Positions 38,161 through 50,850 of a DNA stretch of 64,000 nucleotides are shown piece by piece. The position numbers and the translations under genes were made by a program. Positions within the stretch are counted from its first letter, which is position 1. Each line of letters opens with the position of its first letter. The notes under the pieces were generated by a model, which was not told where the DNA came from, did not search any database, and was given only the letters and a program-made list of their open reading frames with translations. The stretch is taken from NCBI GenBank assembly GCA_024362935.1, contig JANCRA010000003.1:39865291-39929290 (forward strand). Direction: 5' to 3'. Origin of the DNA: Setophaga petechia (taxonomy: Eukaryota; Chordata; Aves; Passeriformes; Parulidae).

Positions 38161-40320
38161 AAAGCAAAGGGACTCGAAAACCAAACCCAAGCAGCTCCAG
38201 GTCGTTCAGGAGGCGTTTGGCACTTAGTGAGCTCAACATTTTTTTACCTATCCAGCATCCAGTGTGCTGGCCTCGTGTGCTGCCCCAAATGCACCATGCT
38301 GGTAGTGGCTTGCTGTATCACGCTCCACTTCGATGTATTTTCTTAGGAAGCCTGCAATGCCCACAAAGTGTAGTGGAGAACATCCCAGACCCACTGTGGC
38401 ACTGGAAAGCTGAGGTGCTTTTGGGGTGTTATAGGGCACGTCCATATAATAATGCTGTGTGCAGCCCCAGCATGTCTTAAAGATACCATTAGCACAGCCT
38501 GTAGCTATGAGCTGCAAACAGGCTCAGCAGGGATCTTGGCCCTCTTCCTGATGTCAGGATAGTGCTGGAAGACCCTGGCAGGTCACAGTGGCTGGTGCCA
38601 AGGCCTCAACATCTGCCACCACCCAGCGCATGTCATTTCTATCCCAGCCCTTTCCCCATGTGGAAGCTGTCAAAAATCAATGCCCACATTCCCACTGCTG
38701 TTTTGTGGGCAGGGTCAGGCCCTTCTTCCCCAACAGAGAGCACCAGCCCAGTTTCTTCTCCAGCCCTGGGCCACTCTGCTGCTGCAGGCTCCTGTCACCT
38801 GCATCATCCTCACCCCTGGGGACACTTAGAGCCAAGGCAGGGACCTGAAGGTGAGTACCACAGCAGCTGCTCTCTCCTCTGCAGTCAAACCCATCAGCCC
38901 TGGCCGTGCTGCCTTCAGGGACAGTGCTGAGCTGTGCTGCCTCCTGGTCCTGCCCTGGAGCCATCACAGGCCGGGGCTGTGCTGGGCTTGTGCTGACCCA
39001 GGGTACAGCAAACACGGCTCTACTGTCTGCCATGTGAGGGACACACAGAGATGTCGGGTTCAAGGCAGAAAGAAGGGGTTGAACTGCTGTGGGGGGAGGC
39101 AGTGGAAGCCTTTGGGAGGTGTGTCCCAACTGGAAGGCACTTGGTGAGCAGAGGGGGAAGCATGTTCCAGCGGGCAGCACAGTGGACATGGACACACCAG
39201 CAGCTGGGGTTGGGTTGGGAGCACCAGCAGTCCTGTCACAGCAGGAGAGGCTTGTTCTGCTGCATCAGAGGTGGAGGCAGTGACCAGGCTGGGCTGATGG
39301 ATCCCCCTCCAGCCCCCTCAGGAGTGGAGGGGTTGGAGCAGATCATGCTGTGCCCAGACCACCCAAATGACTGCTATGCCTTAACCAGGGCAAGCACCTT
39401 TCAGGGTCAGGGTATGGACCTGTCAGCCCTTACCAGAAAAATGCTGCACACCAGGAACAACAGTCAGGATCAGGACAGGTCATCTTGCCCAGGAGAAGGG
39501 GATTTCCTGGGATTAGTCACCAAATCTTCCCTCTTCAGAAGCTCAGCCCCAAAAGCTGCTAGGTTCCTCCAAGGAATGTTTCCTGCTACCTCTCCAGGTG
39601 GGGCTTCACAGTGATAGCAAGGGATTAAAAATATTTAGAGGTCTTGTAGGATCAAAGCAACAAACACTTTTTTCCCCTGGATGATCACTAACAAAATAAG
39701 TTTTTAAGTAGGGGGCAAAAAAATCTCAAACCTTTTATCTGGTGTCAATTTTGGTGGTTTTGAAGAACATAAAGAGAGGCATTACTTTTCCCTTTCACCT
39801 GCTGTTGCCCAATTCTGATTTTTTTTTAATTATTAATTTTATGAACAGTCCAGGGGAAGCAGGAATCCAAACACAAACCTGTGGATTAGATTAGTGGCAT
39901 GTAAAAACAAATGAGAGGCCCTTGCTGCTGTGGGAAAAGCAATTACCTTAAGATCAAGCAACTTTGCAAGTGATGTACAGAAGAAAAGAAAGAGATCGAT
40001 GGGGCTGCTGTGTCGTGCTGGCGTTTGGGAAGGTGGCCAAAAATGCAAGAGGCAGATTGTATGTGTGCAGCTCTGTGTGTGTGTGTGGATGGCTCTGGCA
40101 TCACTGTCACCCTGCCCTGAGACAAAGGCAGAGGGCATGGGAGTTCAAATGAGAGCTGCAGGATTACTTTGGGATTCAGGAGTGTTGCAGGCAGAATGGA
40201 AGTTTCAGACAAGGTTTGTCCTGGAGACCCTCCCATTGAGCCACAAGGGTCAAAAAGGATCCCCTTGACTTCTAAATTCCTTCTCAGAGAGGAGTCTGGA
40301 TCCAACCCTTGGCCAATGGT
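38161..40320. other. Intergenic, GC-rich, no recognised gene
   Basis: Long overlapping ORFs occur here in several frames (for example 38677-39195 minus and 39051-39614 plus, 172 and 187 codons). They run through each other on both strands, as expected when stop codons are rare in GC-rich DNA. No domain recognised. A short TG run lies at about 40071-40087. Confidence 0.7.
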
Positions 40321-40620
40321 TTCTGCTTAAAAAATTATATAGGTGTAATTGAGCCTTTATACAACTTTGTGCTACAGAATTAAGGATGGCTAACCAAATA
40401 TATTTATATGAATGAAATAAGCGATTTATTTCAATTGATGATTGTAATGATTAGACTAAAAAAAACTTTAATCAGAATTGTTTACTACATAATAGTTTTA
40501 ATTACTAGTATAGTGCACCATTTTTTATAAATATTGAAGCAATTAAATTAAAGTTGGCAAAATAATTATTAAGTAGAGATTGATGTTACCCATTTCAATG
40601 ATCATGGGCAAATCTCTTTT
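40321..40620. promoter_or_regulatory. AT-rich island, candidate conserved non-coding element
   Basis: About 300 bases that are strikingly AT-rich compared with both flanks, without being a simple repeat. It is dense in homeodomain-type ATTA/TAAT cores (attaatt, gatgattgtaatgattag, tttaattacta, aattaaatt). This texture is typical of deeply conserved vertebrate enhancers, but conservation cannot be judged from one sequence. Confidence 0.4.
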
Positions 40621-41292
40621 GCTCAGTCAGCATTGAGAGGTGTCTCCATTCAAGAGTGGTATCTGCGCACAGATCCAAAAAGGGGGGTATTAGAGGACCC
40701 TGCCGTCAAAAAGCAGGATTGGGTTTTTGTAGTATGATGTGATTGACTGATAGCCATATGTTTGTAGGCCCCCTGTGTCAGCACTCCAGCCTTTAGCTCA
40801 GCACCATTAGATAAGTCATCAGTACTAGCACTTGTTGGTTTCTTTATCAGAAGCTTTGTCTGCCACCTCCTCACCAGTGCCAGTTTCTGTCAGGAAACAT
40901 TGTTCTTCACATCCTCAGAATGTTTAACTTTGGGCTTGATGAGTCAGCCTCCTCTCAGCATTCTTCTGCACCAAAAGCAGCCTGACCCCTCCTACTCCAT
41001 TTGCCACTGATAGCCTGATAACTTCTGCAAATAGGGTAAAGTCTGAGCTGTTTTACCCCCACCTAGGCAGAGCATCCTGCTGCCGGGAGGGCTTAGCCCC
41101 CAAGACCCTGATGGGGTCTGTAGCTCAGCCACTGCCAATTCAGGGTGAGTGTGGAGATAGCAATGAGCTGCAAACACACTCCTCCTCCATTTGCAGCTCT
41201 TGGCAGGCTTTTTGTCTCCTCCTGGATGCTGGAGCCAGCACAATCTCCCAATGAGTCTCTGGCACAAGGACTCTGAGAATCCTTTCATTCTA

Positions 41293-41372
41293 GATCACAG
41301 AATGGTTTGTGTTGGAAGGAACTTTAAGGATCACCTAATTCCAACCCCATGCCGTGGGCAGGGATGCCCCAA
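41293..41372 (-). mobile_element. CR1 LINE 3'-end fragment, antisense
   Basis: From tagatcacagaatggtttg through gttggaaggaactttaagga, tcacctaattccaacccc and gggcagggatgcccc. This is the complement of the avian CR1 3' end (TGTGAT tail, then the GGTTGGA/ TCCAACC hairpin). The match fades after about 80 bases. It inserted in the orientation opposite to LRRC56. Confidence 0.88.
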
Positions 41373-44300
41373 GCTGTGTCCTACCCCAAGGCACATTCCC
41401 CATCTGCCCTATCATTGTCCTTCCCTGCTCCAGGTCACTGCAGAGAGGAGATGAGGCCAAGCAGCTCTGCAAATCTCAGCATTTCTGTTTCCCTCTGTTC
41501 TGGGCTGTCAGTGCAGCGGGGGGCACCTCCATGTTCAGTGTGGTGAGGTCACCCCAAACACCAGCAGTCACCCCACACATGTCTCAAGCAGCATTGCAGC
41601 CTCATGATGAAGGCAGCAGAAGCCCTTTCCTGCCCCCCATGGCGGTGTCACCCAGGCGAGCACTTGAGCAGCAGCAGGGGTGCATGGGCAGGGTCAGCCC
41701 TTCTGGCAGGGCCAGTGATTTTAAAGCAGCAGGGCAGATTTCCGGCTGCTGCAAACAGGTGCTGCCTCCTTGATTTTCACCCAGGCTAGCTTGCTTATAT
41801 GTGCTAGCTGCAGAGCTGGTCCTTCAATCTCCAAGCACAGTGCCTGTCTTGGCCAGGATCCTGGGGTGCTGGCAGGATTTGGCTGGTTTATTTGACGGGT
41901 GCTGGGGCTGTTGTCTGTCACATGCAATTCACTCCTGTTCTGGATCACAGAGTTTGAACCATCTCCTGTTTCCAATGCTTCTGTCACAGCTTTGTTTGCA
42001 GTAGCAGTGCCATTCAGCAGCTGCCTGTGCTGCATGGCCAAGTGGGCTACCAAAGCCTGAGGGCATCTCCCAGGCTCCCATGGGACCAGCAGGTGCTCAG
42101 CACCCATCTGTATCTGTCCTGCCGACCTCCGGGAGGCACTGCTCCAAACTCCTGGCTTAGGTCTGGGAATGGTGGTGTACTTTGGTCCTGACACATCAGC
42201 CCGGTGTGTCCAGGGTTCCCTGTCTCCTGCTCAGACATATATTGTTGCTTTTCACTGGAGCCACAAGCTCTTCACCATGGGATCAGGTTGGCTTGGGATG
42301 AGAGACCCAGGGATGAGCTGGAGTTCACCAAGGTGAGCAGGCAGGTGCCAATTCACCTGCTCTGAGTAAATTAATGATACTGCCAGGGAGAAGGCAGCAG
42401 CAGATAAAAAATATAGCTGAAAAGCAGAAGAGAGGTGAGTAGAAGAGAATATAAAAATCTCTCTGTTAGAGTATATTCTAACCCCTTAACCTTTTGTCCC
42501 TGGTCCTGTATAATTTCCAATTGTAGCCAGTAGCAGATGCCCAGGGAAAAGCCATCAGAGCATAGGAACAAACAGGACAAGTTAACATCTCCTCTCATCT
42601 TGCATCACCTCTGTGGCTATGTGCCTGTTGCACAGGACAAGTAAACATCAAAATGGGCCCAAAATGCTCTCTGGCTTTCAGGAAAATCTGTAGCTCAGTG
42701 GCTGTGAATTTCATCAGTGAACTTAAATCTTTGCATTTAACACACAGCCGATATGTTTAGATTTTTCTCCATTAAGTCTCCCAAGCTTTTTGCAGGGGTG
42801 GCATCCCCTTGACACTCCTTGTCCCCATACTGGGATGCAGATGGTGCAACTGCCAATGGCTCCACATTTCCAAGGGCTTTGTTCTGTTTTTCTTTCTAAT
42901 ATTGAAAGCCCAGAATACCAATACAATGTATTGGTATACAGGGGATACAATGTTTATTTTGCAAGTGGAGTAGAATTTATGAGAGACTATCATTGCTACT
43001 TATTCACAGACTCTTACCCAAATTTCTCTACTCTCCTTCATACTGCTGCATGTCCCCTCTTCCTTGCTCCGTTTATTTCCAGGAGCAGGTTCTCCCATGC
43101 AGGGCTTGTCTCTGAGGGTTTCCCCTTTGGTTTACTGGGGCATTTTGTGCTCCAGCATCACTTGCTGTGCATGGCCTTGCATCCTTCAAATTACAAAGCA
43201 AGCAGTAGGCTTGTGCATGGAGAAGGGACAGGGGGAGCATGCTAGGCTCCATCCCTCTGTAACACCCCGGCCACTGTCATCCTCTCCCTGGCATACTCAT
43301 GCTCCTGAGTGGGCAGTGGGCCTCCTGGGAGATGGGTGAGCCCCTGGTGCTGCAAGTGCAAATATTTGCACCCAGGCTCCTGCTGGGGCTGTGGAGAGGA
43401 AGAGCTGTCCCGCAATGCCCTTGCCCAACTGACGGGGACCCGCCGCAGTGCGAGTGTCACTCTGCCTGTGGCTGAGCTCTGCGGCAGCCCGCCTTTTCCT
43501 TATTTGTTTTTCTCCCTTTGAGAGCTATTCTTTCCCTCCCATATGCTGTAATAATTACAAGTGATAACTTAACAGCTGCTCTGCTATTCCGGGCTCAGCA
43601 GAGCCACGCGCCTCCACCTTCCCTCCCTCCCACGGCTCTGGGTCAATGTCTTGGCTCCAGCAATCAGGGATTCCTGCAATTTTTGCCACTCAGGGGGATC
43701 TGGACTCTTTTCCTCTCCATTGCCATCTGTCTCCCACCCGCCCGGCCCAGCATCACGAAGGGGGATGGGACTGGTACATCCATCTGTTACCATGGAGAAA
43801 GCTGAGCCAGCGAAGGGACGCACCCTGCGTCCTGGGTGAAGGCCAGCAGAGAGGGGGTGAAAGGGATTTTCTTGTGTATTTCTTTTATTATCATGTGTCT
43901 GTTTTCACTCATGGGGTCTGCTGCAGGTCACAACCACCACCCTTGGTCACAATGGACCTTAGGATCCCTTCAGCCCTCTTTCTGGAGAAGGTGGTGGCCT
44001 TAGGCCTGGTGTGGCATCCTAGATGGTGGACTAAGTCTGCCTTCTTCCTGTGCAAGAGTGGTGGTGGCTCCCAAGGAGATTATAGACCCCCAACAGCAGC
44101 CCTGGGGCCCAGGGCAGCAACTCAGGCTTCCTATTTTGGGTGTGAAAGGGTTTTTCTCCTTTTACAAGAGAATTTTGCCTCCAATCTTTCTAATTGCTGA
44201 AAGTCCAGCATGAAAAAAGTCAGGATGAGGTGTTTCTGCCTGTTCCCCACAAAGGAAATGCTGCATCCCTGAGCATTCCAGTCCTTCCCCAGTCAGCAAG

Positions 44301-46800
44301 GCTACTCAGGCCAGAAGTGCCTCTCCAGCACAGATGACGATTCCCAGAAACGTGTAAAGACAGCCCGATGATGGTAGCGAGAGACACACAAGTCTGTGTC
44401 GGGCAGTGTTATCCAACCAGCCTACAAAAGGCTGCATTCTGCTTCCCAAGCACTGGAAATCTGACACCTGCCTGCTTGCTCCTGTGCAGTCCCATACTAG
44501 TCACTTCCCATATTCCAAAGGCAGCAGTCCCAGTACCTCTGGTTGCAGCAGGCTCGAAACTGTGGTAGAGCCCCACAGAGCAGCCTGCAAAGGTTCTGCA
44601 GCATGGCCAGCATCTGAATTCATATTTGGCAATCTGCAGTGCAGGCAGGGTGCCTGTGCTTCCTCTCATATGTGTGCTAGCCTTTACTGACATAGTAAAA
44701 TGCTGGGAATTAAGGACAGGATTTTACCTAAGGATGGGATTTGCCAGAGCTGTCATCCCACAGTGGTCTTGGCTCTTCTCACCCTGCAAAAATGTCATCT
44801 GCACATCTGATACATAACACAGCAAGTGACATCTTCCCCTGCGACCTGCCAGCTGTCCTTGTAGGCAGCAGATCCCTCGGGATACCTAGGACAGGTCTTT
44901 CTAAGGGGCAGTGGTGGATAATCTTCCCTGTGGTCCTCCCAAAGTTGTAAGTGGGAATAAAAATTTGGAGTGTGCAAGAAGGTGGGCCTTCCCAGGAATT
45001 TCATTTCCCAGGCTGGGAATTCTGCTGCTGGCACCACTTCAAAGTAATGGTGGGCAAGGTCAGGGTCCATGGACAGGAATTTTGTCCACACAGACACTTT
45101 TCACACATCAGGGTGACCACAGAAATTGCAACCCTTGGCTTTTGGGTCACCAGCTGCAATGCTATGCCTTGAATTGTGCCCCACCCAGAGGGCCTTTGGA
45201 AGAGATGATGTAGTGCTTATCTGAGCTGGCTTTGATGCCTGGCAGCTGTGCAGGACCACCAAGCAAAGGCCTTAGTGGTGGCACTGGGACACACTGGAGG
45301 AAAGCTCACCAGGGAAGCAACACGTGCCTCGCTCGCACCTCCCGCACAGGAGTAGGCAGGCCCAGGAAGAGGCGGCTTGGAAAGCCTGAGATATCTCCTA
45401 GGGAGAGCTGGCAGCTCCATCTGGCTCTGCTTCAGAGGAGCTCTCCAAGGAGCTGCTGAGGGTGGCCAGAGCGGGGCCTGTGGGTGGTGAGCCAGGAGCA
45501 GGAGAGGAGGAGCAGAGAGAGGGAGGAGGAGTAGGTGGGATACACGTGCCCCACACTGCCAAGTTTCCCTTGCAGAGAGGTAATCCTTCTTTAAAGCAAC
45601 TGCTCTGGGCCAGGAGAAGGGTGTTACATTTAGGAGCTTGTGTGTGGTGCGATGCTGGTGCTCAGGTGTAGGGGAGGTGCTCCTGCACAGTGACCCCACA
45701 GTGACCTGGGGACATGCAGAGCTTTGTGTGCAGGAGCTTCAGCCCACGAGTGCTTGAAGCCACCACGTGCATTTGCTGCAAAGTCTCTTTGCAGCTCTGC
45801 TCATTTTCACGGGTCTCGCGCCTTGCTCTTACTCTCCAGAAAGGCAGGCATTTTTTTCTTGAAGATAGCAATGTGCCAACAGAGTTCTCATTGAAACAGG
45901 GCAGCCAGGGTATTTGTTAGGATAAAAAACACATGGGGTTAGGACCGTGTTCCTCACTTCTCTGAGCCCAGGCAATTGCACAGCAAAATTACAGTCCTTA
46001 TCTGCACCCAGGTTTTGCAGCAGCGTAACTGCAGCCATTTGGCTTTTAGTTTCTTCATTTCAATCTCTTTGATCATGTGCCACGATTAATCTGATCTCTA
46101 TGAGGCGGGATGAGTAGGAGTCAGAAGAAAAACTGTAATCGTCTGTGCCTTTGGCATGCAAGAACGGAATAATTTTGTAGTCTCATCTCCACGCTGGTAG
46201 CTCTAGGAAAAGTCTCCATCCCTTCATCAGCTAGCAACACCATGCAAGGCTAAGGGATACTGATCTAAATGGAAATATTGAGAGCTAGGTACATTACTGT
46301 TGCTTGTTCCCTAATTTTTCAGGCTGCAGCATCTCCATGACACAAACCACTTGGTCAGTGACTAAAATGCAGCTGGCAACAACGAGCTCCAAACACAAAG
46401 ATAAATTCATGATAAGCTCTTTGCTGTTGTTTGCTCTCACCTGCTGTGTCATGACACCAGGCTGTTAATTCCCTGTGTTGTTTCTTTGCCCGAGTCAAAT
46501 GAAACATGAGGTTTTATTGGGCTGGGAGGAAGGGAGTAAGGGGAAAGGGCATGGGGAGGTGGTATCATGCTGCCCAGCCCTGTCCTGGCTCTCCTGATGG
46601 TTTTTCCTTGCCAGTTGCTGCCACCAGTGCAGCACTGGCACTGGTTTTTGCTGTCCTGACAGCTACATAGAGGTGTTTCCCCCCTCCTAGCCCAGAATGC
46701 CCTTGCCCCCACTGCAAAGCATTGCTTTAATTCTGTCTGCACCAACCCTGGTGTCCATCACAGCCCTTTCTGTTTTGAAAGCCCTCCCTTTCCTGGGCAA
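41373..46800. other. Intergenic, no recognised gene
   Basis: GC-rich sequence with many overlapping ORFs in all frames; the longest (43646-44200 plus, 45217-45699 minus, 41721-42194 minus) have unstructured, compositionally biased translations. I searched by eye for a lamin-tail domain or coiled coil expected of LMNTD2 and did not see one. Local CpG enrichment occurs at 43420-43640 and 45330-45400. Confidence 0.65.
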
Positions 46801-46839
46801 AATGATCCAAATTCCTTTATCAGCACACCTCATCCCTTT

Positions 46840-47630
46840 ACTCCTCATCTGATTGTGTAGCTCTCTTTGAACGTTGTTTATTTTTATTGAAAAACATTAC
46901 CAGCACAGAGCAGAGATAACCATGTAAGGGACCTGTTTTAAACTGTCCAACAAGGCATTATTAACCCATATCACAGATTATGATCAAAAGCATCTTTTCT
47001 ATAGAAATTCTTCTTCCTGCCCAATTGACTACTCCAGCAAAAACAACTCACTCTGTCCTCCATTTGCCCAAATTATTATCCCATGTTATATCACCTGTAC
47101 TTCTGTTGAATTATATTTTGCATTGGGTTTTTTTTTCTCTCTCCACACACCCTTAGGAAGTGAGTGATTCCTTTCCTAAGCTCCATCAGAGACCAACAGG
47201 TGCTGGGGAGGTGGGGAGATTCTGAGACTGGAGGATAGAGAGCCCAAAAGGGCCATTTTTCTGCTCAAGTGGGTCTGTCCACAGCACCAGGTTTAGAGAA
47301 AAGGCATGGATGGATTATCACTGTCTCCAAGTACCCTCACAGACCCTGAGGGCTTCTTGGCTGCCCAAAGAAGAGAGAAACTCTCAGGTGCTTCTGTTCT
47401 GGTGTAATTATGACAGGCAATTTAAAATCAACCAAGAGCTGTATTGACAGTGTCATTTGGAACATAATGGACTAATGCTCCCTTCAATTTAATTAAGGAT
47501 TTTTTCAAATTACAAACTAACCTGAATTAAGATGAGAGTGTATACAGAAAGACTTCATGTGGTTCCACTAATTTAGATTTGCAGTCTTAATTATTTGGAT
47601 TAATTTTCCAAAAGGACACATGACATTTCT
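46840..47630. promoter_or_regulatory. AT-rich blocks, possible conserved non-coding elements
   Basis: Two AT-rich, non-repetitive blocks (about 46840-47110 and 47400-47620) interrupt GC-rich DNA. The second has ATTA-type cores (gtgtaattatgacag, ttcaatttaattaagg, ttaattatttggattaa). Same texture as the 40.3-kb island but weaker. Function is inference. Confidence 0.25.
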
Positions 47631-47803
47631 ATTGGTGTAAAGACCCACAAGTGTAGCAGGTGTTTTTAAAGTGAAATAGTTTTGCCTTTTCACGGGTGCA
47701 AGTCTTGGTAAGACATCTTTTAAGAATATGTATTAGTATCTGCTTCCCAGGCAAGAATAAGCTACAGAAACGTAAAGGATCACGCCTCAATTTTACATGT
47801 GTG

Positions 47804-47875
47804 TGTGTCTGCACATATATATTTTTATGTATATGTATATATACATATACACACATGGGGGTGGGTGGGTGTGTC
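47804..47875. repeat. TG/TA microsatellite with 24-bp perfect palindrome
   Basis: A (TG)n stretch passes into alternating TA/TG and then ACACA followed by a GGGTG-rich tail. Positions 47828-47851 form a perfect 24-base palindrome centred on tatata. Such a TA-rich palindrome can extrude as a cruciform and is prone to length change. Confidence 0.92.
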
Positions 47876-50429
47876 TGCCTGTGTCTAGGTGAAAAAAGAA
47901 CGAAACAATGGCTGGGAAAGTTGTTCCATTTTGATTACTCCAACAGCTTCAAATCAATGTAGCATCTAAATGATAGCAAGGCTTGAAGCAGTGGCCAGAA
48001 GGTGATGCAGAATCATCTGAGATGATTTATGACTTGTTTTTCCTCCTGTTTCTTCCCATCTTCCTCCTCTCCAAGTTACTCAGTACTCTCTGGCTGCTCA
48101 GGATTGGTGTGTCCATAGCAGAGGCAGTGGGAAGCATTGGAAAACTTCTTCTCATCCTCATAGCACACTTGACTGGGTTTAGCTTGGACAGCCATGGTTG
48201 TGAAGTTCTCTCACTGGCTAGCTGGATCCCTTTAGGAGAAAAGGAAACCCAAGTCACTTCTCTTTGCAGGAGAAATTGCCCTCGAACCCCCCATCCAGTG
48301 CATCCAGGGTTTGTTGGAACACTGCTTCAAAAGGTGTGTAGTAATTGAGTCATCCAACTCTGCCTTGCAAAAAGCTCCTTAAGGTACTGTGTTTTCCTCT
48401 GCTGTCCTTAACACCATTGATGGGAATGGGTGGTTTTGGGAGCAGGCCAGGGCAGCCTCCGGCCCTCTGCACAGCAGGATGGGGGCAAAGAAGCCACTTG
48501 TGGTGTTTGAGTGGTGGTACCACCCAGGTGATCAAACAGAAACCACTGCTCCTTTGGGAATGTCATTATCTCAGCACACACCAGAGGCTGATCAGGGGAG
48601 GGTGAAAACCTTGGCTTTGGAGAAGAGACACTGGGGCCAAGACCTCGGTTACGCTTCTGCAATACAAGGAAATCCAAGGGTGGCTGAGTCAGGCTGTGAG
48701 CAACACGCCTGGCATGTCCCAGGAGATCAGCTGCAGAGTCAGGAGCTGAAGCCTGCTTTTCTGCACACAGATCAGGTGCCTGCAGACACTTGCGGGTGTG
48801 TAGGTGTGAGCTAGTCCTGGGAAAGGGAGACCAGTGGACTTCAGATGAGAGAAGAGCCATGGCTTGCCATTCCTCCCAAATCCTGAAAAAGGGTGCTCAT
48901 GGAAAAGCAGCATCCAATCTCCTTTTCAAACCCAGGGCAGTTTCCTTGCAAGAGATGGAAAGAGACAGGGAAGAAAGGAGAATTGCCTTTTTAAAAATGT
49001 TTGCTTTAGGTTACCCTCCCACTTTGGGGTCTCAGGACTGAAAGGCAGGAAAAAAGGACTTGTTGACCTGATGTTAACCTTCAGCTGTCAGCTTTTCAGC
49101 TCTGTGATCCTCACATGCCGCTGCTTAATCCAGGAGGAAAAAAAACACAAAGCCTGCCCAGAGCCTGTGCCATCTCATTAACATTTGGCTTAGGCAAGAT
49201 TTCTGTCCTGCACAGGGAGTGCAGCAGCTCCAGTTCAAACAGCTTTCCTCTGCTGTGTCCAGGGACAGAGGTTTGTCACAGCCTCTGCAGGGCTGTGCTT
49301 TGGGGTCAGGGTCCTTGAGCTGGCAAAACATAATTCAGGCAGAGACATGGCATTTTTTGGCTTATTGAGAACTTGAACAGATATTTCTGTGAGGTCCTCC
49401 TCTATGCCATAATGAGATGGTTCCCAACAGGCACAAGACACAGACCCAACACAGTTTTGGCTGGTACCTGGCACCTCTTATTGGGGTTGGGGATCCCACA
49501 TGGCCATAAAAGTCAGACTGCAGCGTCTGGTTTGACATCACATCCCACGTCCCCATCATGTGTACTCAGAGCAAGGTCATAGGGATGGCTGAAGAGGAAA
49601 TAATATGGGAGGGACAAGGAGCACATGGGCACCTTGACCTACAGCCAGACATCTACTGCCCCCAGGCCCTTGCAGCTTTCACTTGATTAAACATGAAAGC
49701 TCTGTGGTTGTCTGAGCTGGCAAACATGGTTCAGCATACCTGAAGTTGGCAGGGAGACCTGCTGCCCTGGGGTTGGCAAAGGTTTCCTCTTCCCATCTGG
49801 GAGCTGGCAAGAATGTGTTCCCATCTGACAAGCAGGTGGGAGGAGGAAGGTGGGTGGCTTTATGCTGACTGATGTGAACAGTGTGCTTTTGGTGGTGGAG
49901 GAACACGGCCATGGCCATGGGCTGAGTGGGATCACATGAGCTTGGAGATGGAGCTTGAACCGTGTGAGAGATAGATGATTCTTTGTAGGCATGGTGGGAT
50001 TCTTCAGTGGGAGGACCTCTGTTCTAAGTATAACAAGTCACACTTTAGAAATAAGTTGGTTGAAGTTGAGTTTCTTTGATGTAGGCTGAGGTCACACACT
50101 ACAGGGAGAAATCACTCAGTGTTCTGCTTTCCTGTTGATAAACAGATCTGATCCTGGGACAAGGCTGTGATCCATGGGGCTGTTTAGCCATGAGGAAGTA
50201 GAAACTCCTGCACTAAGCCAGATCAAGGGTCTGAATTGCTGAGCATCCTAAGGCTTCAGGGAGCAGTAGGTGCTCCCAGGGGCATGTTGATTAGCACTCC
50301 TTCAATTCTCACCCCTTCTCACTGCCTCCAGGAGTGAGGTCTACATGGGCAGAGTGTGACCCATATGGCCTCTCACTATTTGCTATTAAAACAGGTCAAG
50401 AGCACAGTCTCACAGGCTTTGTAAACAGC
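47876..50429. other. Intergenic, no recognised gene
   Basis: Short overlapping ORFs on both strands only, including 48389-48814 plus and 48408-48860 minus, which are antiparallel shadows of each other. No domain, RNA gene or repeat recognised. Confidence 0.7.
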
Positions 50430-50850
50430 ATTTGTCTGCATTTATTAATCCAGATTATGTTTTCTCCATCTACTGGTTTAATCTTCTCTTGAACTCATGC
50501 AAATACTCACAGGTGACAGCATCCTTGGGCAAGGAGTTCCCCAGGTCTGACCCCCACCACACAAGAACCTACATGCTCTGAATTAGCCCCAGTTTTTGCA
50601 CTGGGAAGAGGCAGCAAGGGCAATCCCTGTCAGCCTTCTTTGGGCCATGCCTGACTTTGTAGCCCTCTGCCATAACCTCTCCAGCCATGTCTTTTTCAGA
50701 CTGAGAAATCCTGGTGTGCACAAGTCCTTGCTTGCAGGAGAGCTCCTCTAGACCTTTGATCCTCTTTCATCCCTTTCTCCATGTTGCCCTATTGCATTTT
50801 GGATTCGAGGCTTCAAAGAGGTGCCTTTTGGGACACAGGTCAGCACAGTG
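50430..50850 (-). mobile_element. Very old CR1/L3-like LINE fragment, antisense
   Basis: The order of blocks gaactcatgcaaata, agcatccttgggcaaggagt, a gap, ctctgccataacctctccag, ctttttcagactgagaaatc, gctcctctagacctttgatc and ttgccctattgcattttgga parallels the antisense of ancient CR1-type LINEs that are common in reptile genomes (leading-helix blocks 'AAGGAGTTCC', 'CTGAAAAGTCC', 'TGATCATCTTT'). It is strongly diverged, consistent with insertion before birds radiated. The assignment is from memory of the consensus. Confidence 0.5.

Noticed and set aside
38677..39614. Long overlapping ORFs on both strands (172 and 187 codons)
   Set aside because: They run antiparallel through each other in GC-rich DNA where stops are rare; no family resemblance.
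43785..43800. GTTACCATGGAGAA X-box-like motif
   Set aside because: Right half site does not fit (needs GGNAAC-like); outside any clear promoter.
45217..45699. 160-codon minus-strand ORF considered as an LMNTD2 exon
   Set aside because: Leu/Pro/Ala-rich with no lamin-tail beta-sandwich pattern or coiled-coil heptads.
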